Shown here one piece after another: positions 31,284-40,344 of a DNA stretch of 64,000 nucleotides. The number at the start of each line of letters is the position of its first letter. The stretch's first letter is position 1. Made by a program: the position numbers and the translations under genes. The stretch is from Brevundimonas viscosa (GTDB lineage: Bacteria > Pseudomonadota > Alphaproteobacteria > Caulobacterales > Caulobacteraceae): the NCBI RefSeq assembly GCF_900116065.1, contig NZ_FOZV01000001.1:558001-622000 (forward strand), written 5' to 3'. The notes beneath the pieces were generated by a model. That model did no database searches. It was not told the origin of the DNA and saw only the letters and a program-made list of their open reading frames with translations.

Positions 31284-34142
31284 ATGAAGAGCCGCCTGAT
31301 CCTGTCCGTCGCCGCATCGGCCCTGCTGCTGGGCCTCCCGGCCGCGACCGTCGCCCATGCGTCCGTCCCCGCCGCCGCCGCGGCGCCGGCGCAGGCCGCC
31401 GTCGAGGTGCCGCCGCTGGGCTTCACCCGCCGGGTGCTGGACAACGGCATGGAGGTCTATTCGGCCCGCGACGCCTCCACCTCCAACGTGACGGTGCAGG
31501 TCTGGTACCGCGTCGGCTCCAAGGACGATCCCGCCGGCCGCTCGGGCTTCGCCCACCTGTTCGAACACCTGATGTTCAAGGCGACAAAGAACATGCCGAC
31601 GGAGAGCTTCGACCGGCTGACCGAGGACGTCGGCGGCATGAACAACGCCTTCACCGCCGACGACGTGACCGCCTACTACGAGGTGGTGCCGGCCAATCAC
31701 CTCGAGCGCATCCTCTTCGCCGAGGCGGACCGGATGGGCTCGCTGGTGGTCGACGAGCCGACCTTCGTGTCCGAGCGCGACGTGGTGAAGGAGGAATACC
31801 GGCAGCGCATCCTCGCCAGCCCCTACGGCCGGCTGTTCGGCCTGTTCGCGCCGCAGACCATCTATCAGGACCACCCCTATCGGCGGCCCGGCATCGGCTC
31901 GATCGAGGAGCTGGACTCCTCGACGCTGGAGGACGTGCTGCGCTTCCACGCCACCTACTACCGTCCGGACAACGCCATCCTGATCGTCGCGGGCAATTTC
32001 GACCAGGCGCAGCTGGACGGCTGGGTCGACCAGTATTTCGCGCCGCTGCAGCGGCCGTCGACCCCGCTGCCGACCAATGCGGTGACAGAGCCGGAACCCT
32101 CCGGGCCGCGCTCGGCCACCTACCATGCCCCCAACGTGCCGCTGCCGGCGGTGGCGCTGGCGTGGAACACGGTCCCCTACGCGCATGAGGACCGGGCGGC
32201 GCTGACCGTGCTGGACGGCATCCTGTCGACCGGCGAGAGCAGCCGGCTGTACCGGTCGCTGGTCTACCAGCAGCAGATCGCGGCCCAGACCAGCTCCAGC
32301 CCCGACTTCGCCCAGCAGGCCGGCAACCTCACCGCCTTCGCCATCATGGCCCAGGGCCAGCCCGTCGAGGCCGGCAAGGCGGCGCTGGAGGCCGAGATCG
32401 CCCGGTTGCGGGACGAGCCGGTCACGGCGGCCGAACTGGCCGAGGCCAAGAACGAGCTGGTCGCCAACGCCCTGCGCGGCCGGGAGAGCGTGGAGGACCG
32501 CGCCACCACCCTCGGCATGGCGCTGATCATGACCGGCGACCCCACCGCCGCCGACCGCGAGATCGCCGAGATCCAGGCGGTGACGACGGCGGACGTGCAG
32601 AGGGTGGCGCAGCGCTATCTGACGCCGCAGCGCCAGATCACCATCAACTATCTGCCCGCCGACGAGCAGAACCCGCCGAGCGTGCAGAACATGAACGTCG
32701 ACGCGCCGGTGACGGTGGCCGACCTCGCGCCGGCCAGGCCGGTCGCGACCCTGCTGCCCGAGGCCGAGCGCGCCCGCCTGCCCGAGGCCGGCCCCGAGGT
32801 GTCGCCCGCCACGCCGACCATCGCCGACTTCCGTCTCGGCAACGGCCTGCGCGTGCTGGTCGCGCCGACCGAGGGGCTGCCGCTGGTGTCGGCGCGGCTG
32901 AACTTCGACGCCGGCTCGGCCCACGACCCCGCGGGCAAGCCGGGCGTGGCGGCGATGACCGCCGCCCTGCTGACCCAGGGCACCTCCAGCCGCTCGGCGC
33001 CGGAGATCGCCACCGCGCTCGAACAGCTGGGCGCGTCGGTCGGCGCCGGCTCGGGGCCGGACTTCACCAACGTCTACGCCAATGCGCCGAAGGATGTGTT
33101 CGACGAGACCGTGGCCCTGATGGCCGACCTCGTGCGCAATCCGGCCTTCGCCGTCGAGGAGCTGGAGCGGCAACAGTCCCAGACGCTGGACGGCCTGCGG
33201 GTGGCGCTGAGCCAGCCCGGCTCGGTGGCCGGCCAGTCGGTCGGACGGGTGGTCTATGGCGACGCGCCCTACGCGGCGCCGGGCGGCGGGACGCTGGCCA
33301 GCGTGCCGGCCATCACCCGCGACGATGTCGCCGCCTTCCATGCGGCGCTCTATCGCCCGTCGCAGGCGACCCTGGTGTTCTCGGGCGACATCGACGCAAC
33401 CGAGGCGCGCGCCCTGGCCGAGCAGGCCTTCGGCGACTGGCGCGATCCGGCCGGGGCCGCTCCGACTCTGGCCGACAAGGCCGGCCCGGCCCTGGCGCCG
33501 CGGGTGGTGGTCATCGATCAGCCGGGCGCCGGACAGGCGGCGGTGGTCGCCGCCATGCGCAGCGTCGGCCGCACCGACGCCGACTTCTTCCCCCTGGTGC
33601 TGGGCAACACCCTGCTGGGCGGCGGCTTCTCCTCGCGCCTGAACCAGGAGATTCGCATCGAGCGCGGCCTCAGCTACGGCGCCCGGGCCGGCCTGGGCGT
33701 GCGCGAGGATGAAGGCGCCTTCACGGCCTCGACCCAGACCAAGAACGAGACCGCCGTCGAGGTGGCCGACCTGATCCTGGCCGAGGTCGCGCGCATGGGG
33801 ACCTCGGAGCCGACGCCGGCCGAACTGGCGCCGCGCCGCGCCACCCTGATCGGCGGCTTCGGCCGGTCGCTGGAGACGGTCGACGGCCTCGGCGGCCTGG
33901 TCGCCGAGCTGGCGCTCTACGACCTGCCGATGAGCGAGCTGGCGGAATACGCCGACCGCGTGCGGGCGGTGACGCCCGCCCAAGTGCAGGCCGCCTTCGC
34001 GGAGCACCTGCCGGCCGACCGCGCCAGCCTGGTGATCGTCGGCGACGCCTCGGTGTTCATCGAGGCGCTGCGGGCCAAGTACCCGAACGTCGAGGTCATC
34101 CCGCTGTCGGAGCTGAACCTCGACTCGGCGGCGCTGCGCTAG
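31284..34142 (+). CDS. Exported M16-family zinc protease, fused double domain
   Basis: 952 aa with a signal peptide (about 1-27) and two full M16 (pitrilysin-type) halves, usually found as separate genes. The N-terminal half has the inverted zinc motif HLFEH at 91-95, so it is the catalytic half. The C-terminal half begins near residue 510 (FRLGNGLRVLVAP) and lacks HxxEH; it probably completes the clam-shell chamber. It is periplasmic. The stop is 3 bases from the end of the convergent protease gene. Confidence 0.93.
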   Translation: MKSRLILSVAASALLLGLPAATVAHASVPAAAAAPAQAAVEVPPLGFTRRVLDNGMEVYSARDASTSNVTVQVWYRVGSKDDPAGRSGFAHLFEHLMFKATKNMPTESFDRLTEDVGGMNNAFTADDVTAYYEVVPANHLERILFAEADRMGSLVVDEPTFVSERDVVKEEYRQRILASPYGRLFGLFAPQTIYQDHPYRRPGIGSIEELDSSTLEDVLRFHATYYRPDNAILIVAGNFDQAQLDGWVDQYFAPLQRPSTPLPTNAVTEPEPSGPRSATYHAPNVPLPAVALAWNTVPYAHEDRAALTVLDGILSTGESSRLYRSLVYQQQIAAQTSSSPDFAQQAGNLTAFAIMAQGQPVEAGKAALEAEIARLRDEPVTAAELAEAKNELVANALRGRESVEDRATTLGMALIMTGDPTAADREIAEIQAVTTADVQRVAQRYLTPQRQITINYLPADEQNPPSVQNMNVDAPVTVADLAPARPVATLLPEAERARLPEAGPEVSPATPTIADFRLGNGLRVLVAPTEGLPLVSARLNFDAGSAHDPAGKPGVAAMTAALLTQGTSSRSAPEIATALEQLGASVGAGSGPDFTNVYANAPKDVFDETVALMADLVRNPAFAVEELERQQSQTLDGLRVALSQPGSVAGQSVGRVVYGDAPYAAPGGGTLASVPAITRDDVAAFHAALYRPSQATLVFSGDIDATEARALAEQAFGDWRDPAGAAPTLADKAGPALAPRVVVIDQPGAGQAAVVAAMRSVGRTDADFFPLVLGNTLLGGGFSSRLNQEIRIERGLSYGARAGLGVREDEGAFTASTQTKNETAVEVADLILAEVARMGTSEPTPAELAPRRATLIGGFGRSLETVDGLGGLVAELALYDLPMSELAEYADRVRAVTPAQVQAAFAEHLPADRASLVIVGDASVFIEALRAKYPNVEVIPLSELNLDSAALR

Positions 34143-34145
34143 GGG

Positions 34146-34967
34146 TCAGGCGGAGAGGCAGACGACCTGCGCCACGCGGAGTTCGCGGCGCAGCTCGTCG
34201 GCGACCAGGCCGTAGTTGTCGATGGTGACGGCGCGGCCGGTCAGCCTTTCGTCCGCCTTCTGAAGGCCGCGGACGGCGGGGCCGAAGGTGTCCGGCGCGG
34301 TGGTGTAGATGCGGCCGCGGCGGGGGCTTTCGGCGATGGTCACGCCCACGGCGCGCCCCTGCCGGTCCAGCACGGGCGCGCCCGACAGCCCGGCCAGGGT
34401 GCCGCCGAGCCCGTCGGTGCGGCCGACTTCGGCCCAGGCCAGCACCGGCTCGTCGCGCTGGCCGCGGCCGCGCACCTTGAGCGTCTCGCGGCCGAGCAGG
34501 CGGGAGGCGACCTCGCCCGCGCGCGCCTGCGGATAGCCCGGATGGAAGCCGCGCTGGTTCTCGCGCAGACCGCCCAGCTCCGCGACGGGGATGGCCGGCG
34601 GGCCGCCCCCGGTGTGCAGGACGGCGACGTCGGCGCGGGGCGCGAGCCGCACGTCGGCGGCCACGGCCCGGCCGCCGCCGACCTTGATCGCCGGCTGGCG
34701 GCAACCCTCGACCACGTGCCGGGCGGTCACCCACAGGCCCTCGTCGGCGATCGAGAAGGCCGTGCCGGAGCTGGGCTGGAAGGGAATGTCGGGGGCGTGC
34801 ACGGTCACCGACGGATCGAACGGCGTCACCGGGCCGAGCAGGGCGCCTTCTGTCTCATCCGGCGGCGGGGGCGCGGGAGGCGCATCGGCGTTCTCGCGGC
34901 GATTGAGCGAGGCGACCAGCAGCGCGGCGGCGACGGCGGCGTAGATGGTCCAGTCGGGGACGCGCAT
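34146..34967 (-). CDS. Membrane-anchored trypsin-like serine protease
   Basis: 273 aa. An N-terminal hydrophobic anchor (about 7-20) and a Pro-rich linker precede a chymotrypsin-fold domain. The triad is visible as His 84 (TARHVV), Asp 113 (RADVAVLH) and Ser 195 (GLSGAPV). There is no PDZ domain, unlike DegP. It should act in the periplasm in envelope protein quality control or a specific cleavage. Its start codon lies 7 bp from the left arm of repeat element B, so the promoter must lie within that element. Confidence 0.82.
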   Translation of the reverse strand: MRVPDWTIYAAVAAALLVASLNRRENADAPPAPPPPDETEGALLGPVTPFDPSVTVHAPDIPFQPSSGTAFSIADEGLWVTARHVVEGCRQPAIKVGGGRAVAADVRLAPRADVAVLHTGGGPPAIPVAELGGLRENQRGFHPGYPQARAGEVASRLLGRETLKVRGRGQRDEPVLAWAEVGRTDGLGGTLAGLSGAPVLDRQGRAVGVTIAESPRRGRIYTTAPDTFGPAVRGLQKADERLTGRAVTIDNYGLVADELRRELRVAQVVCLSA

Positions 34968-34973
34968 GCAGCA

Positions 34974-35231
34974 GGTTCTAGGTTCTAGGGGCTAGGGGCT
35001 AGGTTCTGGGGGACGGCGAGGTTGGCCGGAATGGACGTCACTGCGCGGATCATCTGGCCGGAAATGCGATACTCCTCGTGTTTCGGCATCTGGCGCGTCA
35101 GCCGATAGACGGCCGCTGCCAAGGCCATGCCCTTCCTCCATACCATCAGGTCTCGGTACGAACGAACCGACATCCGGCCCCTCCCCGGAAGGCCCCCTGG
35201 AACCTAGCCCCTATAACCTAGCACCTTCTTA
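34974..35231. repeat. Heptad-arm element B enclosing a truncated four-helix-bundle gene
   Basis: The left arm (34974-35015) is six in-register 7-bp units: GGTTCTA twice, GGGGCTA twice, GGTTCTG and GGGGACG. The right arm (about 35191-35231) carries on the minus strand GGTGCTA, GGTTATA, GGGGCTA and GGTTCCA. The arms face inward across about 180 bp holding an S23-like gene remnant. The right arm ends in the stop codon of the DUF350 gene; the left arm abuts the protease start. Units match element A closely. Confidence 0.82.
34985..35173 (-). pseudogene. Truncated four-helix-bundle protein (S23/IVS family, Avd-like)
   Basis: 62 aa. It begins MSVRSYRDLMVWRKGM and continues to RAVTSIPANLA, the first two helices and signature of the S23/TIGR02436 four-helix-bundle family (typically SIPANIAEG). 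The family normally runs about 110-125 aa. Here the last residues (VPQNLAPSP) and the stop codon are encoded by the left repeat arm, so the second half is missing. A good ribosome site (GGGGAGGGG) still precedes ATG 35173. Related proteins are encoded in rRNA intervening sequences, and Avd partners with reverse transcriptase in diversity-generating retroelements. Confidence 0.75.
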
Positions 35232-35672
35232 CCCCGTCAGGGCCGCGGCGAGGATCAGCGCCGTGGCCAGCTTGGCGCCGACGAGCAGGACGGCGGCGGC
35301 GACCTCGCCCTCGCGGATGCGCTGCGGCAGGCCGGTGAGCAGGACGTCGACGATGCGGAAGGCGAGCAGTTGCAGGACCACGGTGGCGACGCCCCACAGG
35401 ACGATGTCCTTCAGCGAGGTCGAGACGCTGAGGCTGACCGCCAGCGGGATCGACAGGCCCACCAGCACGCCGGCGAAGGCGACGGCGGCGGCCGCGTTGC
35501 CCTCGCGGATCAGGGCGATCTCCTTCCACGGCGTCATCAGGGCGTAGACCACCGCGCCAGCCAGCATCAGGACCAGGGTGACGCCCAGGTGGGCCAGGGT
35601 GGTCGGGAAGCCGGTGGCGAAGGCCTGGACTTCGGCGCTTTCGAGCAGGGGGGAGAGGGACGAGGAGTCCAT
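35229..35672 (-). CDS. DUF350 inner-membrane protein
   Basis: 147 aa with four hydrophobic segments in two similar pairs, as in DUF350 (UPF0719) proteins. The first pair has LAHLGVTLVLMLAGAVVYAL and the second has LWGVATVVLQLLAFRIVDVLL. NAAAAVAFAGVLVGLSIPL between them is the conserved signature. Role unknown. ATG 35672 was chosen; an ATG 8 codons earlier is possible. The TAA stop is supplied by the end of repeat element B. Confidence 0.8.
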   Translation of the reverse strand: MDSSSLSPLLESAEVQAFATGFPTTLAHLGVTLVLMLAGAVVYALMTPWKEIALIREGNAAAAVAFAGVLVGLSIPLAVSLSVSTSLKDIVLWGVATVVLQLLAFRIVDVLLTGLPQRIREGEVAAAVLLVGAKLATALILAAALTG

Positions 35673-35778
35673 GGGGGTCCGTGCAGGTGCAATCATGAAT
35701 GGAGTGCCCGCTTTCCGCCGCATTCCGCAAGCGTCGCGGCGCCACACCCGGTCAAGATTGGTGTCCCTGTGTGACGGC

Positions 35779-36936
35779 TCAGGCCGCCGCCTGCTCCGCC
35801 TTGCGCAGGGCCGAGGCCCGCACCTTCTCGCTCTCGCTCTTGAGCTGGCCGCAGGCGGCGAGGATGTCGCGGCCGCGCGGGGTGCGGATCGGCGAAGCGT
35901 AGCCGGCCCGGTTGAGGATGGCGGCAAAGGCCTCGATCGTCTTCCAGTCCGAGCACTGGTAGTCCGTGCCCGGCCAGGGGTTGAACGGGATCAGGTTGAT
36001 CTTGGCTGGAATGCCCTGGATCAGCCTGACCAGGGCCCGCGCCTCGTCGGGGCTGTCGTTGACGCCCTTCAGCATGACGTATTCGAAGGTCACGCGCCGC
36101 GCGTTGCCGAGGCCGGGATAGGCGCGGATGGCGGCCATCAGCTGCTCGAGCGGGTACTTTTTGTTCAGCGGCACCAGCTGGTCGCGCAGCGGGTCGTTGG
36201 TGGCGTGCAGGCTGATGGCCAGCATGGTCTGGGTGCGCTCGCCCAGCTCGGGGATCATCGGCACCACGCCCGAGGTCGAGACGGTGATGCGCCGGCGCGA
36301 GATGGCGATGCCCTCGCCGTCGGAGATGATGTCGATGGCGTTGGCGACGTGGTCCAGATTGTAGAGTGGCTCGCCCATGCCCATGAACACGATGTTCGAC
36401 AGGCGGCGGTCTTCCTTGGGTGAGGGCCATTCGCCGAGGTCGTCGCGCGCGACCTGGACCTGGGCCACGATTTCGGCAGCGGTCAGGTTGCGGACCAGCT
36501 TCTGGGTGCCGGTGTGGCAGAAGGTGCAGTTCAGGGTGCAACCGACCTGGCTCGACACGCAAAGCGCCCCGGCCCGGCCGACGTCGGGGATGTAGACGGT
36601 TTCAATCTCGATGCCCGGGGCGGTGCGGATCAGCCATTTGCGGGTGCCGTCCTTCGACACCTGGCGCTCGACGATCTCGGGCCGGGCGAGGGTGAAGGCC
36701 TCGGCCAGCTTCGCGCGCACGTCCTTGCCGATGTCGCTCATGCCGGCGAAGTCGGTCAGCCCGTAGTGGTGGATCCAGCGCCACACCTGCGACGCCCGCA
36801 TGCGCGCCTTCTCGGGCGGGCAGATGTCGGCCGCGACCAGCGCCTCGCGCAGCTCGTCGCGCGTCAGACCGGACAGGTTGACGGGCGCTGCGGCGGCGGC
36901 GGCGGGCGTGCGCGAGAGATCGAGCGTCAGGCTCAA
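35779..36936 (-). CDS. rlmN: 23S rRNA (adenine-2503-C2)-methyltransferase RlmN
   Basis: A radical-SAM enzyme that methylates A2503 of 23S rRNA and A37 of some tRNAs. 385 aa. The [4Fe-4S] cysteines are Cys 133, 137 and 140 in [21 protein letters not shown] and STSGVVPMI follow, and the C-terminal resolving Cys is near 367 (ILAACGQL). ATG 36936 fits homologues with a short Ala-rich N-terminal extension. It is separated from its neighbours by more than 100 bp on both sides. Confidence 0.97.
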   Translation of the reverse strand: MSLTLDLSRTPAAAAAAPVNLSGLTRDELREALVAADICPPEKARMRASQVWRWIHHYGLTDFAGMSDIGKDVRAKLAEAFTLARPEIVERQVSKDGTRKWLIRTAPGIEIETVYIPDVGRAGALCVSSQVGCTLNCTFCHTGTQKLVRNLTAAEIVAQVQVARDDLGEWPSPKEDRRLSNIVFMGMGEPLYNLDHVANAIDIISDGEGIAISRRRITVSTSGVVPMIPELGERTQTMLAISLHATNDPLRDQLVPLNKKYPLEQLMAAIRAYPGLGNARRVTFEYVMLKGVNDSPDEARALVRLIQGIPAKINLIPFNPWPGTDYQCSDWKTIEAFAAILNRAGYASPIRTPRGRDILAACGQLKSESEKVRASALRKAEQAAA

Positions 36937-37269
36937 GGGCGGAGTCCTTCGGGCGGCGGGAGGCGGGGCTTATACCACAGAACGGGCTGGTTTTAAGGCG
37001 AGGGGTCGAACGGCCCCCGAGGTCGGCCCGGCGGCAGGGCGCGCTGGGGGCGGGCGGTCTGAGTGAGAAAAAAAGAGTCCGATCTGTCCGCACCGTCCGC
37101 ATCGACCCCAATAAAATCAATGGGTGAATGATTTTCGTCCGGGTAAAAAGAAGTGATATTCTCTCCGGGTGCAATGCAGAGGCTGCTGGGGTTTCCCTCG
37201 CCCCCCCGACGGGAAGCGAAACATGCCGGGACGTCAAAAGCGGACGCAGGCCCCTTCGTCGGCGGGGGC
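36937..37269. other. Gene-free stretch between rlmN and the small zincin
   Basis: No frame here looks coding. The first 110 bp are GC-rich; from about 37068 the sequence becomes AT-richer. It holds a run of seven A's, three 9-bp repeats (37077-37103), and a 7-bp inverted repeat AAAATCA/TGATTTT at 37113-37135. It probably contains the rlmN promoter and 3' sequence of the zincin gene. Confidence 0.6.
37077..37103. repeat. Three tandem 9-bp units
   Basis: GTCCGATCT, GTCCGCACC and GTCCGCATC follow each other without gaps; a partial fourth (GACCCC) follows. All keep GTCCG at the unit start, a 9-bp period distinct from the 7-bp elements nearby. Confidence 0.55.
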
Positions 37270-37680
37270 TCAGTCCGCCGACTCCTCGATATGGTGGATC
37301 TGGTCGTCGTCGAGGCCGAAATGGTGGCCGATCTCGTGGATCAGGACGTGGGCGATGATCTCGTCGAGGCCGACGTCGCCGCGCTCGCACCATTCGTCGA
37401 GGATCGGGCGACGGTAGAGGAAAATGCGGGCGGGCTCCGCCGCCGGACCCATCTCGTCGCGGCGGCCGATGTCGACGCCGGAGTAGAGGCCGGTCAGTTC
37501 GAACGGGTCCTCCATGTCCATGGCGGCGAGGGTCTCGTCGTCGGCGAAGTCGTCGACGCGGATGACCACGTCTCCGGCGAGCGTCCGGAACGGATCGGGC
37601 AGATCGTCGAAGGCGGCGCGCGCGAGGCGTGCGAAGTCGTCGAGGGACGGGGCAGTCTGGTTGGTCCACGGCAAGGGCAT
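37270..37680 (-). CDS. Small zinc metallopeptidase-fold protein
   Basis: 136 aa ending close to a zincin motif: HEIGHHFGLDDDQIHHIEESAD, with His 115, Glu 116 and His 119 as expected ligands and base and a further Asp/His region downstream. The family is a minimal-zincin group of short bacterial proteins annotated as metallopeptidases; substrates are unknown. ATG 37680 is supported by the start of homology; the upstream in-frame sequence is repeat element C. There is no signal peptide, so it is cytoplasmic. Confidence 0.8.
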   Translation of the reverse strand: MPLPWTNQTAPSLDDFARLARAAFDDLPDPFRTLAGDVVIRVDDFADDETLAAMDMEDPFELTGLYSGVDIGRRDEMGPAAEPARIFLYRRPILDEWCERGDVGLDEIIAHVLIHEIGHHFGLDDDQIHHIEESAD

Positions 37681-37703
37681 GGCCGATAAGTGAGCAGGCC
37701 GGA

Positions 37704-37850
37704 GGCAACAGGCAACAGGCAGCAGGCAGCAGGCAGCTGGCGACTGGCGGCAGGGACAAGGCGGGGCAGGCGAGCGAGCGTCGCCGGTCCGTCCCGGCTT
37801 CGGTCCTGGCGCCTGTTGCCTGTTTCCTGCCGCCTCGCCACTCGCCACCC
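37704..37850. repeat. Heptad-arm element C (CAGGCAA-type units)
   Basis: The left arm (37704-37759) is eight 7-bp units in register: GGCAACA twice, GGCAGCA twice, GGCAGCT, GGCGACT, GGCGGCA and GGGACAA. The right arm (about 37807-37850) carries on the minus strand GGCGGCA, GGAAACA, GGCAACA and GGCGCCA. The arms face inward across about 50 bp. Unit sequence differs from elements A and B but the period and orientation agree. It occupies the divergent promoter region of the zincin gene and divL. Confidence 0.82.
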
Positions 37851-37904
37851 CCGCCTCATCAGGTATGGTTATCGAATCAGGGCGCGGGAGCTGAACGGGA
37901 CCAG

Positions 37905-40256
37905 ATGGCGGAAGCCGACATCGCCTATGTCGCGACCGCGGGCGCCGCGGGGCTGGCTCTGGCGCTCAGCGCCTGGGCGGCGCGGCTGCGCGGGCGGCTG
38001 GCCGAGCGGAACGCGGCGCTGGAGACGGCCATGGCCGCCACGCGGGTCGATCTCGCCCACCGCGACGGCGCCCTGGCGGCGTTCGAGGATGTGCGCCTGG
38101 CGCTGACTCCCGGCGGCGGCGCCGCCCGGCTCGGCGCCCCGGCCACCTGGGATGCCTTGCTGAAGGAACTCGCCACCGCCGAAGACGTCGCCGACGATCC
38201 GGCGCTGGTGGTCCTCGACGCCGTGCGCGAGGTCGCCGGCCCCCGTCTGGACGCCCTGATCGAACGCGGCGAACCGTTCGACGCGGTCATGGAAGGCGCC
38301 GCCGGAGCCTGGGCCGTCGAGGGGCGGTCGGCGGCCGGCGCGGCATGGCTCAGGCTGTCGCGGCTGGGTCTTGTCGGCACCGCGGCCGAAAGCGGGCTGG
38401 GCCTGCTGGCCGACTTCTATCCCTCGCCGACCTGGGTGGTCGACGCGGCCGGTCGGCTGGCCTGGGCCAACCGGGCGTGGCTGGCCGAGATGAAGGTCGA
38501 GAGTGTCGAGACGGCGCGCGAGAAGGGGCTGAGCTTCGACCGCGGCGCCGACGCCATCGTCGCCGAGGCGGGACGGCTGCACCAGCGCCAGGAGGGCTTC
38601 CGCTGGACCACGGGCGGCGGGCGGCGGCGGGCGTGGCGGATCGTGGCCGAGCCGGCGCCCGGCGGGGCCGGGGCGGTGCTGGCCTTCGCGCTGGACATGA
38701 CCGAGGCCGAGGAGACCCGCGACACCCTGCGCCGCCACGTCGAGGCGCACGACGAGACCCTGAACCACCTCGCCGACGCCGTGGCCATCTTCGGCCCGTC
38801 GAAGCGGCTGGCCTTCCACAACACCGCCTTCCAGCAACTGTTCAGCCTCGATCCGGCCTGGCTCGACGAGCGGCCGACACACGCCGAGTTGCTGGACCGG
38901 CTGCGCCAGCGGCGTCAGCTGCCGGAGGTGGTCGACTACGCCGGCTGGAAGACCCGCGAGCTCGACTTCTACGGGGCGTCGGCGGCGGCCCCCGACGACA
39001 GCTGGTCCCTGCCCGACGGCCGGACCCTGCGGGTGGTGCGCCAGCCGCACCCCCTGGGCGGGGTGCTGCTGTTGTTCTCGGACATCACCGACGAGCTGAA
39101 GCTGCGCAGTCGCTTCAACGCGCAGCTGCAGGTGCAGACCGCCACCCTCGACAAGCTCAACGACGCCGTGGCGGTGTTCGGCTCCGACGGCCGCATCCGG
39201 CTGCACAACGAGGCCTTCGAGGCCTTCTGGGGCGTCACGGGCGAGCAGTTGCGGACCGCCGGCGATTTCGACGCCGTCGCCGCCCTGTGCCAGCAGACCA
39301 TGCCCGACCCCAGCCTGTGGCTGGGGCTGAAGGCGCGGGTCGCCGATCCGGACCCCGAAAGCCGGGTGCCGATCTCGGGCGAGGGGCGCACCGCCGACGG
39401 CCGCGTGGCGGCGTGGCAGACCCGGCCGTTGCCGGACGGGGCGACGCTGGTGGCCTTCTCGGACGTGACGGCGCGGCGCGAACTGGAGCAGGCGCTGGCG
39501 GCCAAGGCGGCGGCGCTGGAGGAGAGCCAGGCGCTGAAGCGGGAGTTCGTGGGCAGCGTCTCCTACGAATTGCGCACCCCGCTGACCACCATCGTCGGCT
39601 ATTCGGAACTGCTCGAGGCGCAGACCGATCTGCCGGAGCGCAGCCGCCAGCACGCCGGGGCGATCCGGGTGGCGGCGAGCCAGCTGGCCGACTCGATCGA
39701 CGACGTTCTGGACATGGCCCAGATCGACGCCGGCGAGATGGAGCTGGCCCTGGGGGATGTTCGCGTCTGCGACCTGATGGATGAGGCGGCCGCCCGGGCG
39801 CGGGCGCGGATCGAGGGACGCGGCGCGGTTCTGAGCGTGCATTGTCCTGCGGGCCTGCGTCCGATCCGGGCCGACGCCCAGCGGGTCGAACAGGCGCTGG
39901 AGCTGCTGCTCGACAACGCCGCCCGCGCCGTCGGCGAAGGCGGCGCCGTGACCCTGTCGGCCGAGAGCGGCCCGGCCGAGGTGCGGATCCGGGTCGAGGA
40001 CACCGGCCGCGGCATCCCCTACCACCTGCAGGCCCACGTCTTCGATCGCTTCGTGCGCCGCGAGCGGGGCGGCCCCGGGGTCGGCCTCGCCCTGGTCAAG
40101 GCGCTGGTCGAGCTGCACGGAGGCTGGGCCGAGGTGGAGAGCGAGCCGGGCAAGGGCGCGGCCTTCATCCTTCACCTGCCGCTGGAGGCGCAGACCGCCG
40201 CTGCGGCCCCCGAGCTGGGGCTTGGTCCCGACTGGCGCATGGCGGGCGTCGACTGA
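37905..40256 (+). CDS. divL: Cell-cycle histidine-kinase-like protein DivL
   Basis: A polar-localised pseudokinase that in Caulobacter controls CckA and so the CtrA phosphorelay. 783 aa: N-terminal membrane helix (about 5-25), a helical stretch, PAS domains from about 165 to 525, a dimerisation helix pair, and an HATPase domain (about 660-770; N box LLLDNAARAV, G boxes DTGRGIP and GPGVGLALVK). The H-box reads SVSYELRTPL with Tyr 554 in place of His, as at Tyr 550 of Caulobacter DivL. ATG 37905 lies just after repeat element C. Confidence 0.93.
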   Translation: MAEADIAYVATAGAAGLALALSAWAARLRGRLAERNAALETAMAATRVDLAHRDGALAAFEDVRLALTPGGGAARLGAPATWDALLKELATAEDVADDPALVVLDAVREVAGPRLDALIERGEPFDAVMEGAAGAWAVEGRSAAGAAWLRLSRLGLVGTAAESGLGLLADFYPSPTWVVDAAGRLAWANRAWLAEMKVESVETAREKGLSFDRGADAIVAEAGRLHQRQEGFRWTTGGGRRRAWRIVAEPAPGGAGAVLAFALDMTEAEETRDTLRRHVEAHDETLNHLADAVAIFGPSKRLAFHNTAFQQLFSLDPAWLDERPTHAELLDRLRQRRQLPEVVDYAGWKTRELDFYGASAAAPDDSWSLPDGRTLRVVRQPHPLGGVLLLFSDITDELKLRSRFNAQLQVQTATLDKLNDAVAVFGSDGRIRLHNEAFEAFWGVTGEQLRTAGDFDAVAALCQQTMPDPSLWLGLKARVADPDPESRVPISGEGRTADGRVAAWQTRPLPDGATLVAFSDVTARRELEQALAAKAAALEESQALKREFVGSVSYELRTPLTTIVGYSELLEAQTDLPERSRQHAGAIRVAASQLADSIDDVLDMAQIDAGEMELALGDVRVCDLMDEAAARARARIEGRGAVLSVHCPAGLRPIRADAQRVEQALELLLDNAARAVGEGGAVTLSAESGPAEVRIRVEDTGRGIPYHLQAHVFDRFVRRERGGPGVGLALVKALVELHGGWAEVESEPGKGAAFILHLPLEAQTAAAAPELGLGPDWRMAGVD

Positions 40257-40344
40257 AGCGAGTCGGACCCGCCTTTGACTCCGCCCCCGCGGCTCACTAA
40301 CGAGCAGCCCTTCGCCTCCACGCGCCCCGGCGTCGGAACCTGCC

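Noticed and set aside
31206..34007. A 933-codon minus-strand frame opposite the M16 protease
   Set aside because: Antisense to a clear protease, with low-complexity composition and no recognisable motif.
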